From: Streptomyces atriruber
GTDB taxonomy: Bacteria > Actinomycetota > Actinomycetes > Streptomycetales > Streptomycetaceae
Length of the DNA stretch: 64,000 nt
Reading direction: 5' to 3'
Assembly: GCF_001418325.1 (NCBI RefSeq)
Contig: NZ_LIPN01000029.1
Span: 1-64,000 of the forward strand
The position numbers were made by a program, and so were the translations under genes. Below the pieces are notes generated by a model that was not told where the DNA came from, did no database searches, and was given only the letters and a program-made list of their open reading frames with translations. Positions 51,520-61,900 of the stretch are shown piece after piece (the stretch's first letter is position 1; every line of letters starts with the position of its first letter).

Positions 51520-52010
51520 TATCCCTTCGGGGTTGCGCCGAACGGCGCTTTGTCACTGGTGAATTCGGCGCACTTCAGCGCGCGATGCCCCTCCCCGATG
51601 ACCTCGAATGCATGGTCATACGCCTTCGGATCAGACGCCGCCTTGCGGCCCTGCGCGGACTTCGAGCTGAGGAATATTTCGTACAAAGGACAGAAGGCCC
51701 TGCGCCTGGTATCCGTCTGCGCCACGTCCAGGCGGCGGGTGAGTGCGTCGATACCGTCGGCATTCCTGTCGACACGGACCAGTGCGATCCCGGATCCGAC
51801 CGTCAGCGCAGCGGTCAGCGTAAGGCTGATGACCAGCGCCCAGATCATGCGGCGGTTCTGCCGCGACGTCCTTGCCAGTGAGGTGAACTGACGGCCCGTG
51901 TCCCGGCCGAGAGATTCGAGCTCTCCGAGCAGCTCGGAGGCTGCCTGTGTCAGACGGTCCAACGGATCCAGCCCGGGGTCCGGGGACTGAGCGCCGTCAG
52001 GTACCTGCAT
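51519..52010 (-). CDS. Phage membrane-anchored protein of the lysis region
   Basis: A 163-aa protein with an N-terminal coiled coil, one membrane helix (MIWALVISLTLTAALTVGSG near residues 55-74) and an extracytoplasmic domain with two Cys. It is coupled to the endolysin by TAATG overlap. It may assist lysis, for example as an accessory spanin-like factor, but no family is recognised. Confidence 0.6.
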   Translation of the reverse strand: MQVPDGAQSPDPGLDPLDRLTQAASELLGELESLGRDTGRQFTSLARTSRQNRRMIWALVISLTLTAALTVGSGIALVRVDRNADGIDALTRRLDVAQTDTRRRAFCPLYEIFLSSKSAQGRKAASDPKAYDHAFEVIGEGHRALKCAEFTSDKAPFGATPKG

Positions 52011-52179
52011 CGCTGTCACTCCCTCCCGCCGCCGGAGGCTTCGACTCGGCGCGCAGCTGGCGCACTTCGGCCAGCAGCTCTGCCGAGAATCCCTCCAGCC
52101 GGGCGGCGGTCCTGAGCAGTTCCTCGCGTAGCCTTTCCGATTCGGCGAGCAGCCGGTCAACCGGACTCTGCCTCGTCAT
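51997..52179 (-). CDS. Small coiled-coil protein
   Basis: A 60-aa helical protein (LLAESERLREELLRTAARLE) overlapping the next gene by 14 bases. Likely a minor structural or lysis-region protein; function unknown. Confidence 0.55.
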   Translation of the reverse strand: MTRQSPVDRLLAESERLREELLRTAARLEGFSAELLAEVRQLRAESKPPAAGGSDSDAGT

Positions 52180-52183
52180 GAAA

Positions 52184-52453
52184 TCAACCCCTGCGTACCG
52201 CTGCCAGGGCGTCAGCGACGGCGCGGTTGGCGTCAGAGATAGCCTGCGCGGCGGTAGCGATTGTTCCGATGTAGTCACTTCGAACCGTTTCGTTCAGCCG
52301 ACGCAATTCCTCTTCGAGACGGTCGGCCCGCTCCGCCTCCCTGTCGACCGCCGCCTGCAACCGGGTAAACAGAACACGCACCGCGGCTATCGCCATGACG
52401 GCGACAGCGCCGACCGCCCCGTACTGGACAAGCACCCCTGTCGCCGGGTCCAT
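52184..52453 (-). CDS. Small membrane coiled-coil protein (holin-like)
   Basis: An 89-aa protein with one N-terminal membrane helix (VLVQYGAVGAVAVMAIAAVRVLF, given here only as residues 7-29) followed by an acidic coiled coil. Its position between tail fibre and endolysin suggests a second holin or membrane partner of the lysis proteins. Confidence 0.6.
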   Translation of the reverse strand: MDPATGVLVQYGAVGAVAVMAIAAVRVLFTRLQAAVDREAERADRLEEELRRLNETVRSDYIGTIATAAQAISDANRAVADALAAVRRG

Positions 52454-52461
52454 GAATTCCC

Positions 52462-53562
52462 CTAAACGAAATACTCAATTTGGTTGAACGAAATCCATGC
52501 CGGGTCATCGACAGTCGGGGTGAACTCGTGATCGTGCGCCTCGGTACCGGTCGTGCCGCCGGGCTGCCCCGCCGTCGCCGATCCGTGCTTGTGCGTGGTG
52601 GTGGTGATCGAGTGACTGTGGTCGTTCACCGTTGTCGTGCCGCCGGGCTCGCCGTCGGCCGCAGAGCCGTGCTTGTGCGTGGTCGTCGGCATCGGATGGC
52701 TGTGACTCTCAAAGGAGTTGTCACCGATGCCCGTACGCGCCCTCTGGCCGGTCGTGCCGCCGTGGTCGTGCTCGTTGTTGGCGATGCCGTGCGTGTGGCT
52801 GCCCTCGTAGCTGACGCCGCCGCCGTGGTCGTGCTCGTTGTTCTCCATGCCGTGACTGTGCGACGCCTCCGACGACGTCGTCCCGCCGCTCGGCGCCGTG
52901 GTACCGCCGACCATGAGCAGCTGGCCGTTCGTCTCGACGTCCATCTTCACGACATTGGAGCCGCCGATCGCCGTACGGGTGCAGAGCAGGGGCCGCCGCG
53001 CGGACGGCCAGTACTTGGAATCCAGCGTGGCGATCAGCGTGCCCGCGGACCTGTTGGCGACACCCTGCATCTGTACCTTCCAGGACCCGTGATCCCAGAC
53101 CCGGCGGATCATGACGTTGCCACCGCTGTTGCCGTTGTGAGTGAAGCCCGAGGCCAGGGCGACTGTCGTCCAGGCGCTCTCACTGAACTGCCCGGCGATC
53201 TCCCCGAGGGCGACCAGGTCCGTGCCCTGCTTGATGATCAGGACGGTGTCGCCGACCTCGGGCGCATAGCTGTCGATGTAGCGAATGCCGGGAATCTCCG
53301 TCGTGTCACCGGAGATCTGCAGACCCAGCGTGGGCGGCACGGCCGTGCTCGCGATGCTGGAGACCGTGCCCTTGCGGATCGTCGCCGGATCGAAGTCCAG
53401 CAGCGTCTGCTTCGCGATCTCTGCGGCCAGCTCGCGGATCGCATCGAGCTGCGCCGCGGCGGCAGCTTCAGCCGCGGCTGCGGCCTCCTGCGCTGCCGCC
53501 TCATCCGGGGTGACGGGCGGCTCTGCGGGGACGGACTCGCCGGGCTCGGAGGGCGTGGCCAT
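52462..53562 (-). CDS. Histidine-rich tail fibre protein
   Basis: A 366-aa virion protein. An Ala-rich coiled coil at residues 20-50 probably trimerises it, and a beta-rich middle domain follows. The C-terminal third has about nine His-x-His motifs (SHSHG, EHDHG, SHTHG, HKHGS, DHSHS) between Gly/Thr-rich repeats, as in trimeric phage fibres where such His triplets bind iron or other metal along the axis. It likely forms the receptor-contacting tip. The last 25 residues are a compact cap. Confidence 0.8.
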   Translation of the reverse strand: MATPSEPGESVPAEPPVTPDEAAAQEAAAAAEAAAAAQLDAIRELAAEIAKQTLLDFDPATIRKGTVSSIASTAVPPTLGLQISGDTTEIPGIRYIDSYAPEVGDTVLIIKQGTDLVALGEIAGQFSESAWTTVALASGFTHNGNSGGNVMIRRVWDHGSWKVQMQGVANRSAGTLIATLDSKYWPSARRPLLCTRTAIGGSNVVKMDVETNGQLLMVGGTTAPSGGTTSSEASHSHGMENNEHDHGGGVSYEGSHTHGIANNEHDHGGTTGQRARTGIGDNSFESHSHPMPTTTHKHGSAADGEPGGTTTVNDHSHSITTTTHKHGSATAGQPGGTTGTEAHDHEFTPTVDDPAWISFNQIEYFV

Positions 53563-53583
53563 CTACCCCCCCCCTCGGACTGC

Positions 53584-53748
53584 CTAGCGGTTTCCGTTCT
53601 TACAGGCTCGGCATCGCCGACCACCGCGTTTTGTGACGATCAGGTTGCTACCGGTCTTGCGGGCCATCCACTCCCAGCAGTGACCAGCTTCGACGTCACG
53701 GTTGACCTTGGCCCACCACAGGGAGACCCGCTGTTCTTTGGGAATCAT
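53584..53748 (-). CDS. Small HNH-like or zinc-binding protein between tail genes
   Basis: A 54-aa frame starting MIPKEQRVSLWWAKV, with HCWEW in the middle and CRACKNGNR at the end. Free Cys pairs and this ending are common in tiny phage HNH or zinc-hook proteins. It lies in the 239-base gap between two tail genes, and AT content rises upstream. It may be a homing-endonuclease relic or a moron. Confidence 0.5.
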   Translation of the reverse strand: MIPKEQRVSLWWAKVNRDVEAGHCWEWMARKTGSNLIVTKRGGRRCRACKNGNR

Positions 53749-53801
53749 TCTTCAAGTATGTACGACTTGCCTAAGAATGACACTGTAAGCGCCGGTATCT
53801 T

Positions 53802-54947
53802 CTATCCCGAATTTCGCTTCTGTCTCAAAGAAAGACTCTGTGTACCTTTTGCATCAAGCGGCACGTTGAAGCTGTCCACCACGTACAGCCCGGACACGTG
53901 CGACCGGGCGCGGACCACTTCGACGACGGCGCCCGCCTCGTAGGCCGGGTTCACGATCCCTGAGATCGAGAGCTGCGAGGAGAAGCCCAGCAAGTTGCGG
54001 AGCAGCTGGTCAGCGGTGGCCTGCGCCTCTTCCTGCGTCTTGATCAGCTGGTCGGTAATGAACTGCGGCACCTCGCCGTACGGACCCAGGTGATACGTCG
54101 CGCTGGTCGGCTCTTCGTCCCACGCGACCGCGCGCACGGCGGGCAGCTCGTCCCCCGGTGACTCCCCCGTGATCACGACCCCGTTGAAGCCGGGCTCGTC
54201 GGTGAGCACACGGGACAGATCGAGCATCGTGCACCGCTCGCCCTCGATGTAGGTGAAATCCGGACTCGGCAGGGCGTCGATGTCCGGTGGCGGCGCGATG
54301 ACCACCCAGCCCTCGACGTCGAAATAGATGTCGCAGCCGAGCGACTGCGCGAGGACGGTGACGGCATCCCACGGGTCGTCGGCGACGTCGTACAGCCGCG
54401 GCGCCGTCGTAGTCCTGGTGGTGCTGATCGCGTCATAGCTCAGATCGTCGAAAGTCCTCGCGAGAATCGCCTTGATCGCGTCGATGATGTTAGTGCCGGT
54501 CTCGATGACGTACGGGCTGATGAACTTGTCCCTGGCCACCGTCCTTGAAAGATCGAACGCCTCAAGCTGGATGTCCGGGCTGCCGCCCGTGCCGTCCGAG
54601 ATGTTCACCTTGGCCAGGCGGAACACGCCCAGAGGGAGGGCCTCGATCTCGCCATCAGGGTGCTCCGGTGTAGGGGCGTACCGAACGCCCCGGTAGGGGC
54701 GCAGCTCCGTGCCGTACGGCGTCAGCAGTGACGTCACGTCGCTCGGGACCAGCGTGCCCAGAGGATCTACGCAGGAGGCCTTGCACGTCCGCCGGATCGC
54801 GGCAGTGCGGTCGCAGGAGACATCCCCCCCGATGGCGGGCAGCCGCACCCGCTCCTGCGTCGGGGAGATCACCTCAATAAAGGAGTAGACCGTGTGGGAC
54901 CGGCGGATCTCGGAGAGCAGGCGGGCCGACGCGCGCTGTACGGTCAC
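53802..54947 (-). CDS. Baseplate/tail hub protein, DUF5047 family
   Basis: A 381-aa protein with the DUF5047 pattern common in Streptomyces siphophages: an N-terminal TVYSFIEVISPTQERVRLPA, a Cys-containing strand region, and a C-terminal beta domain with SGLYVVDSFNVPLDAKG. Such proteins form part of the tail tip hub below the tape measure. It sits between the large tail protein and the fibre in the late operon. Confidence 0.75.
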   Translation of the reverse strand: MTVQRASARLLSEIRRSHTVYSFIEVISPTQERVRLPAIGGDVSCDRTAAIRRTCKASCVDPLGTLVPSDVTSLLTPYGTELRPYRGVRYAPTPEHPDGEIEALPLGVFRLAKVNISDGTGGSPDIQLEAFDLSRTVARDKFISPYVIETGTNIIDAIKAILARTFDDLSYDAISTTRTTTAPRLYDVADDPWDAVTVLAQSLGCDIYFDVEGWVVIAPPPDIDALPSPDFTYIEGERCTMLDLSRVLTDEPGFNGVVITGESPGDELPAVRAVAWDEEPTSATYHLGPYGEVPQFITDQLIKTQEEAQATADQLLRNLLGFSSQLSISGIVNPAYEAGAVVEVVRARSHVSGLYVVDSFNVPLDAKGTQSLSLRQKRNSG

Positions 54948-54963
54948 CGGCCCGCCCCCCTCG

Positions 54964-57900
54964 CTACTCGGGTGCGGCGACCTCGACGAAGGTCAGCTTC
55001 ACGAAACGGATCGGGTCGACGAACCGCTGCCCGCTGACCTGGACTTCCGCAGAGATATCACCGACCGGACGCACCCACCATGCGTGATCCACATTCGTCT
55101 GGAGGAAGAGCGTGCGGCCGGACTTCAGGAGTCTGCGCAGCGGCGCGTACTCCTCCCGTCTGAGGATGAGCGTCAGCTCGATCGCGTCGCCCTTGTATCC
55201 CTCGGACACCACGACCGGCCGGTCCTCCCCCAGCGGCTGGTACATGACGGATGTGCCCGTCGTGCCGACCTGGACAGGCTCCGCCTTCACTCGCAGCGGA
55301 ATGTTGCTGGCAGGATTCGTGATGTCCTTCAGCCACCAGTTCACCGCAGTGAGGGAGACCTCATCAGAGGGCGGACCGAAGCCCGACACGAACCGGTCGC
55401 CGGCCAGACCGTACGAAGTGGTCTGCGCCCGGTAGCGCCGGTTGACCAGCGGAATCACCGTCTGGTCCGTGTAGGTGGCGATCCCGGAGAGCGGATCGTA
55501 AACGGGCGGGCTCGTGTCCAGGCCGGGCAGCACCTGCCAGTCGCCGTATCCGGTGCCGTCATCGTCCGCGTACTGGATCACCGGCGCGTGCCAGACCGCG
55601 TGCGTGCTGCGGCCCGTGCCGTTGCGCCACACCCCCGAGGATCCGAGCATGATGCCGATGCGGTCGAAGTACACGAGGTCGCTCACCGCGCGGTCCGTGA
55701 CCGCAACCTCGCCCTTGATGCGGGTCGTGCCCTCCGGGATGTCGTACGTCCCTGCCGACTTGACCCAGGCGGCCGTGCCGAAGCTGGTCCCCTGAATTGT
55801 CTGCGAAGAGACCAGCTGGTTGGCCCGGTAGAAGGAGAGCGTCAGGTACGGCGTCCCCGACGTGCTGCCGAGGAACGCCGACGTGAACGTCACCTTCTGT
55901 CCGGCCAGCTGCAGGATCTGCGGATCGATCCCGGAGATATCGACCGCGTCCGGCATCGTCGCCACCGTGCGGCCCGCGACCAGCGGGACGGCCGGCTTGA
56001 TCAGACCGATCCACGACGCCGCGCTGTTGATGTCCGTCCCCGAGCCCGGCGTGAACGCACCTGTCACCGACGTCGCGCCGACGGGCACCACGCCGTTGGA
56101 GTCGTACACCCCGGTCGTCAGCCACGGATCGGCAGAGCCGACCGTGGTGTCGTTGCGTTCGGTCTCGTTCGCGCCCGGCGCCGGTGCGGAAGGCAGCGGC
56201 TTGATGATGCCGATCCAGCTCGCGCCCGCGTACCAGTTGCGGGATAGGTAGCCGGTCCGCGAGTGCGAACCGGTGCCGACCGGACCGTTGGAGTCGGCCA
56301 TCATCAGCGTCGCCGTGCGGTACTGCCAATAGCTGACCTGGTATTCAGCGGTGTTGTCCGACCGCTCCGTCACCTCCGACGTGGCATACCAGGACGTCGC
56401 ATAGTCGCCAGACGCGCCGAACGCACTGATACGCCAGGCCCTGCTGTCCGTGTTCGTAACACTGGCCGTCGTGATGGTGTTGCCGCTGCCGGACTGGCTC
56501 GTGTTCTCCGACACGAACTGATTCGCCGCGGTGTCCGCGTTCCGGTAGGCACTGACCTGCGTCACGATCGGCTTGACCGTCGCCGACAGAGTGCCCGTCC
56601 AGGACGTCGGCTCGGATGATCCGGCCGTCCGCTTCAGTACCGCGAAGCGCAGGCTCGCCGTGCCGTCGGACTCCGTGACTTGGCGGACCACTGTCCAGCC
56701 CGAGGGGGCCGTCAGCGTCGCGATGACCGTGTCCGAGATCGCGACCGTCGCGATCATGAGGTCACCGGAGACAACGCCCGAGGGGCGGTTGATGACGTAC
56801 GACGTCGTGTTACTGGTCGTCGTCCACTCGGTGCCCCTGCCGACGTACGCGATGTCGGCGCTCGATGTAGGAGGCGCGATGTTGGCGACCATCGAGCCAC
56901 CGGTCACGTTGTCGCTCACCGCGAACGCAGAGATCCGCCACGCGTTGACGTCGGTGTTGTTGAGCGTCGCCGACGTCAGGTACAGCGGCGTCCCCGTCGC
57001 CCTGGTCAGCACGCCTTCAGCGATGAACTGCTGCGCAGCGTCGGCGGCGCCGCTGTACGCGACGACCACGGCGTAGCGCCGGGTGCTCGCCACGCTCAGG
57101 CTGCCGTCCGTCCACGTCGACGGCTCGGAGCCGCCCGCGGTGCGCTTCAGGACGAAGAGCGCCGTGTCAGTCGACCCGTCGTCGACCGACGCCGTGTTCA
57201 CCGCCGTCCAGCCAGCTGGCGGCGTAATCGTGCTGTGCTGACTGGAGCTGACGAAGGCCACCATGAGATCGCCCGTCACGACGCCCGCGGGCTTGTTCAG
57301 CGTGAAGTCGGTGCCGCTGGTCGGCGACGTAAAGGCGGTGCCCGTGGCGCGGAGAGCCAGCGACGGAGTGATGCCCGTGTAGGTCAGCCGCTTCGTCAGC
57401 GTGCCGTGGCTGCCCGTACCGGTGACCGCGACGCGGCTGATGGAGCTGCCCGTACCGGCGACCCAGTTGTCCCCCACCGGGTCGTCCCCCGTGGCGGAGA
57501 AGGCACTCAGGATGTTGCGACTCGCATGCCCGCCGTCCGACCAGGGAGCGCCGGCCCCGTACATCAGGCCGACGTGATCGGCGTAGTGCACCTCTGCGTT
57601 CGCGGGGCCGGCCACCTCGATCTCTGCCCGGGCGTACACCGTCGCCGCGGGGGACGTATCTGTGGCCACGACCTCGGTCCACGTACTGGTGGAATCCGTG
57701 CCGCTGTTGCTGATCGTGCCCGCGATGGCGGTGAACGTCTCGTCGTAGAAGCGGACGCGGACGCTGCACGTCCTGGCCGTGGCTGCGGCGCGCAGCTGCG
57801 CCCGCACCGTGACCGGGGAGTCCGGCGCCAGCTCCACAAAGGGCGACAGCACCGACATCGCGGCAGCGCTGGACGCCGTCAGCTTCAGCGACGCGACACC

Positions 57901-58926
57901 GGCGAAGTACACGCTCGTGTCCTGCGCCGCAGTGCAGTTCGTCGTCGTGTACTCGGGCGCATCGGTCAGCGTCTCGAAGTCGGCGGACTGCACGGAGAGC
58001 AGGTTCGAGCTGTCCCGCAGCGTCAGCGCCACCGCGGACGCGTAGCTGTCCGGGACGACGCTGACCACGCCGATGCCGGGCGTGCCGGACACCGTGTTGT
58101 CATCACCCGGCACACCGGGGCTCGGCCCCTGGACGGAGAACTGCCGCCCTACCCAGACCGACTTGGCGCCGAAGCTGGAGTACACCCGCACGTACACGGC
58201 GTAGTTGTCCGGGTTGATGCTGGTCGGCAGCGTCTGGGACGTGATGTCGCCCTCGACTGTCGTTGCGTAGACCGGCGCCGTCTTGCTGGGGCTGAACGTG
58301 GCCTCGGCTTCCTGGATCGCCGTGAAGATCCGGTACTCGGCTTTCGCCTGCGGGTCCCCGTCCGCCTGCGCGTACGTCCAGCTAATCGTCGGCGACGGCG
58401 TGAGCACCGTGCCCGTCGGCGCCTCCACCGTGACGGTGGGCCGCACGCGGTAATTGATCTGGCACCAGACCTTGTAGACCCGGATGCAGTCAAAGACCGC
58501 GGACACCGAAAAGCACTGGCACAGAAGCTTGTTCAGCCGGTGAATGTCCCACGGGTGCCCCAGCGGGTCCCGCGTGTACGTGGCCACCTCATAGGTGGTC
58601 GGCGTCGTCGTGGGGTAGATGGTGCGGCTCGTGAACTTGCTCGTGTCGTCCAGGCAGACGACGTTGACCGTGATCGAGCGCGAGCCGCTGCCGACCTTGG
58701 CACACCGGATGTAGATCGTGACGCTGGTGATGACGGCGCCCTCGGGGACCGTGCTGATGTCCACGGGAAACCTGACGCAGGCCCGCCCCTTGTGGGGCGG
58801 GTTGCGGCAGTACTTGCTGTCGTCGTCGTTGTTCCAGCAGTGGAACAGCCTGCTCACCAGGGAACCGACCAGCGACCAGCCCTCATTGCGGTAATCGTCA
58901 TTGCAGATGTGGGCCAGTCCCGTCAC
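54964..58926 (-). CDS. Large modular tail protein with tandem carbohydrate-binding-like domains
   Basis: A 1320-aa tail protein. After a Cys-rich N-terminal head (CWNNDDDSKYCRNPPHKG) come Fn3-like strands, a carbohydrate-binding-like module (around residues 310-460), then two tandem copies of a domain of about 150 residues marked by GDLM(V/I)A, P(P/S)GWT and FVLKRTAG(G/S)SEP. Two shorter CBM-like modules and a DUF5048-like C terminus (DITNPASNIPLRVKAE) follow. Its position next to the tape measure suggests a distal-tail or receptor-binding role in host attachment. Its ATG overlaps the tape-measure stop. Confidence 0.8.
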   Translation of the reverse strand: MTGLAHICNDDYRNEGWSLVGSLVSRLFHCWNNDDDSKYCRNPPHKGRACVRFPVDISTVPEGAVITSVTIYIRCAKVGSGSRSITVNVVCLDDTSKFTSRTIYPTTTPTTYEVATYTRDPLGHPWDIHRLNKLLCQCFSVSAVFDCIRVYKVWCQINYRVRPTVTVEAPTGTVLTPSPTISWTYAQADGDPQAKAEYRIFTAIQEAEATFSPSKTAPVYATTVEGDITSQTLPTSINPDNYAVYVRVYSSFGAKSVWVGRQFSVQGPSPGVPGDDNTVSGTPGIGVVSVVPDSYASAVALTLRDSSNLLSVQSADFETLTDAPEYTTTNCTAAQDTSVYFAGVASLKLTASSAAAMSVLSPFVELAPDSPVTVRAQLRAAATARTCSVRVRFYDETFTAIAGTISNSGTDSTSTWTEVVATDTSPAATVYARAEIEVAGPANAEVHYADHVGLMYGAGAPWSDGGHASRNILSAFSATGDDPVGDNWVAGTGSSISRVAVTGTGSHGTLTKRLTYTGITPSLALRATGTAFTSPTSGTDFTLNKPAGVVTGDLMVAFVSSSQHSTITPPAGWTAVNTASVDDGSTDTALFVLKRTAGGSEPSTWTDGSLSVASTRRYAVVVAYSGAADAAQQFIAEGVLTRATGTPLYLTSATLNNTDVNAWRISAFAVSDNVTGGSMVANIAPPTSSADIAYVGRGTEWTTTSNTTSYVINRPSGVVSGDLMIATVAISDTVIATLTAPSGWTVVRQVTESDGTASLRFAVLKRTAGSSEPTSWTGTLSATVKPIVTQVSAYRNADTAANQFVSENTSQSGSGNTITTASVTNTDSRAWRISAFGASGDYATSWYATSEVTERSDNTAEYQVSYWQYRTATLMMADSNGPVGTGSHSRTGYLSRNWYAGASWIGIIKPLPSAPAPGANETERNDTTVGSADPWLTTGVYDSNGVVPVGATSVTGAFTPGSGTDINSAASWIGLIKPAVPLVAGRTVATMPDAVDISGIDPQILQLAGQKVTFTSAFLGSTSGTPYLTLSFYRANQLVSSQTIQGTSFGTAAWVKSAGTYDIPEGTTRIKGEVAVTDRAVSDLVYFDRIGIMLGSSGVWRNGTGRSTHAVWHAPVIQYADDDGTGYGDWQVLPGLDTSPPVYDPLSGIATYTDQTVIPLVNRRYRAQTTSYGLAGDRFVSGFGPPSDEVSLTAVNWWLKDITNPASNIPLRVKAEPVQVGTTGTSVMYQPLGEDRPVVVSEGYKGDAIELTLILRREEYAPLRRLLKSGRTLFLQTNVDHAWWVRPVGDISAEVQVSGQRFVDPIRFVKLTFVEVAAPE

Positions 58927-61900
58927 GGCCGCCTCCCCACTCCCTGCTTGATCGCCCTCGTCAGCGTGGGGACCAACTCGCGTTGCAGCTTGTCGACCGT
59001 GCCCGGCGTCGCATTGCCCTGGACGGTGACAGGCATGTTGACCTCGACCGTCGTACCGCCGCCGCGGCCGATCAGGTCGGACAGCGGATCGATGCGTTCG
59101 CCGCCGCGCAGGTTGATGACCTCCGGCTCGTGCTCGCCGACGACCGCCGGACCACGGCTCGCTCCGGGGGTCCCGAGGCCGTACCAGTTGTGCGACTGCT
59201 GGAAGCTATTGGCCTTCGACGGATTGCCGTACCGCGACTTGATGTATCCCAGACCCCACTTGATCTGCGTCGCAGGATTGGTCTTCCAGTCCGCCCCTGC
59301 GCTCTTCATCTTCGAGCCGGGCAGCGCCTGCGGGATTCCGTAGGCGTCACTGGACGGGTTATCGGCGTTCCAGCGCCAGCCCGACTCACGGGTCCACAGT
59401 GCCTCCAGAGCGGACCAGTGGGAGCCCCAGCCGCGGGCGGCATTCAGGCTCTTGCCGGTCGCCTTGGCGGCCGCGACGGACTTGCCACTGGTCACGCCGC
59501 CCTTGTAGGTGTCCGGTCCGTTGTCCGCCAGGCCATTGCGTCCCGCATGGAACGCCTTGACCTGCTGCTTGGCTGCGGCTGACGCCGTCGGGTCGCCCAC
59601 GGCGATGCCGTGGATGTGCGGGCTGAAGCCTTCGGCGGGAGTGCGCCTCCACGCCGCGAAGCCGGACGACCGCATCGCGCCGACGATGGCGTCCTTGGCG
59701 GGACCGAGGTCGATGGCGCCGCCTCCGGAGTGCGTACCGGCGGACGCGCCGACGCTGTTGGAGTACGACCCCTGGAATGCGGTGAACGCCGTATTGGCGA
59801 TCTTCTCGGCGTGGTGGAGCATCGCGGCCGTGCGCCTGTTGACGACGACGCCGCGGTAGGTCTGCTTGGTGCCGTCGCCGTCCTTCCACTTGGCCCACGG
59901 GATGAAGCCACCGCCGCCGTCTTCAGGGACGTCGTTGTCACTGACCCACGACTTGGCGACTTCGCCGATCTTCGCGGGAATCCCGACGGCCAGCTTCTCC
60001 AGGCCAGTGTCATTGCCCGGGACGATCTTGCGAATGACGGACTGGGCGCCCTTGACCATGGCGTCGACGGCCGCGCCGAAGGGACCGGAGATCGCCCCCA
60101 GGGCCAGGTCCTTCAGCTTGCCGACGGCGCTCCCGATCGCGCTGCCGATATTCCCGATGATCCCGTCCGGCACCAGGTCGGGGCCGGTGTCCGGACCCCA
60201 GCCCGACCCGAAGATGCCGCCGCCGTCCTTGAAGCGGTGATCGCTGTCGCCGTAGGTGCGCACGTTCGCGCCGCCCATGGCCCGGCGCCGCAGCGCCGCG
60301 ACAGCCTCGTGCCCTCCGGCTCCGGCAACCTCCTTCGCCGTCCACACGTGCTCCCCTGCGGAGAGGCGTGCGACGACCGAGTCGGCTGTTCCCGATCCGG
60401 GACCACTGACAGGGCCGCCCTCGCGGAATGCGGGCAGCTTGAATTCATTCAGCCTCGGCGCCGAGAAAACTCCGGCCACAGCGTTCCAGAGTTTTACAAT
60501 TCCGCCGTTGTAAACGACATCGACGACCGCCTGTATGGGCTTACGGACAAGCGCCTTAATCGAATCCCAGGCTTTGCCGAGCGCCTTCGCCCCTGCCTCG
60601 AAAGCGGCAGGTATCGTCTTGGTGAAGAAGTTACTGACAGGATTCCAGAAGGTATTCCGCAGCCACGTGGACCCGGCGCTGAAGATTTCCCGTATCCTGT
60701 CCCACAGCGCACTGGCCGCAGCGGCTATGCCAGTTGCCGTCGTCTGGAAGAACGTACGTATCGCAGTCCAGCCCGTATTCCAGATGCCGGTCACGGCCGT
60801 GATGAATGCCTGAACCCCAGCTCGCAGCGCATTCCATGCGGCTGCCGCGATCGCAATGATCGAACTGGTGATCGTCTGGAAGATGTTTCGTATCGCCGCC
60901 CAGGCGGTGTTCCACAGGTTCTGCAGCGCCGTCAAAAATACCTGGAAGGAGGCTCGGAACGCCGCCCACGCTGTGGACGCAATCGCCTGGATGGCCGTCC
61001 AGGCTGCACGGAAAGCTGCAGTGAAGACGGCAGCGAAAGTATTGAAGACAGCGAGCAGGAAATTCAGGAATGCCTGCCACTGCGTTCGCATCAGATTCCA
61101 GATGGCAACACCTGCGGCCTGAATGGCACGCCAGGCCATTCCCCAGTTGCCGGTGAAGATAGCCGTGAAAGTCAGGAAGATGGCAGTGACCGTCGCCCAG
61201 AGCGCCTGCCATGCAGCCCTGAGGATGCTCCAGAATCCCGTAGCGGCAGTGACGATGAGATTCCAGGCGCCGGAAAATATCGCACCGAATGTCGCGTAGA
61301 AGATGTTCCAGATTCCGGTCACGGTGGCCCAGAGGATTCGCCAGGCTCCGGTCAGAAGTGTCCAGGCCAGCTGCGCCGCGCCGGACAGTAGCGCCCAGCC
61401 GACCTGCCAGGCAGCCGACAGAATTGCCCAGCCGACCTGATAGACGCCGACGATCGTCGCCCACACCAGCCGCCAGGCAGCCACAAGGAGACTCCAGACC
61501 GCCGACGCCGTATTCACCGCACCCGTCCACGCGGCGATGAACGTCGGCCCGAACAGCGACCAGAAAACGTTCCAGACGAATGTGGCTGCGGTCCACAACC
61601 CCGACCACGCGGCGCTCAGGACGGCCCACGCGTTCTGCGCCGAAAGCTGAAGCTGCGGCCAGACGGTGTTCCACATCGTCATGAATGGAGCGATGAATCC
61701 CTGCCATGCGAAGGTCAGGGCGCCCCATACTGCGTTCCACGCCGTCGTCAGTCCGCCGAGGAAAGCCGACCAGCCGGCTTGCAATGCGCCCCAAACGGTC
61801 GCCGCGGACTCCTTGATCCAGTTCCAGATCTCCGACCAGTGCAGCGCGATGAATGCCAGCACCCCGAGGGGGCCGAGCAGCAGCAGACAGAACTGCCCCC

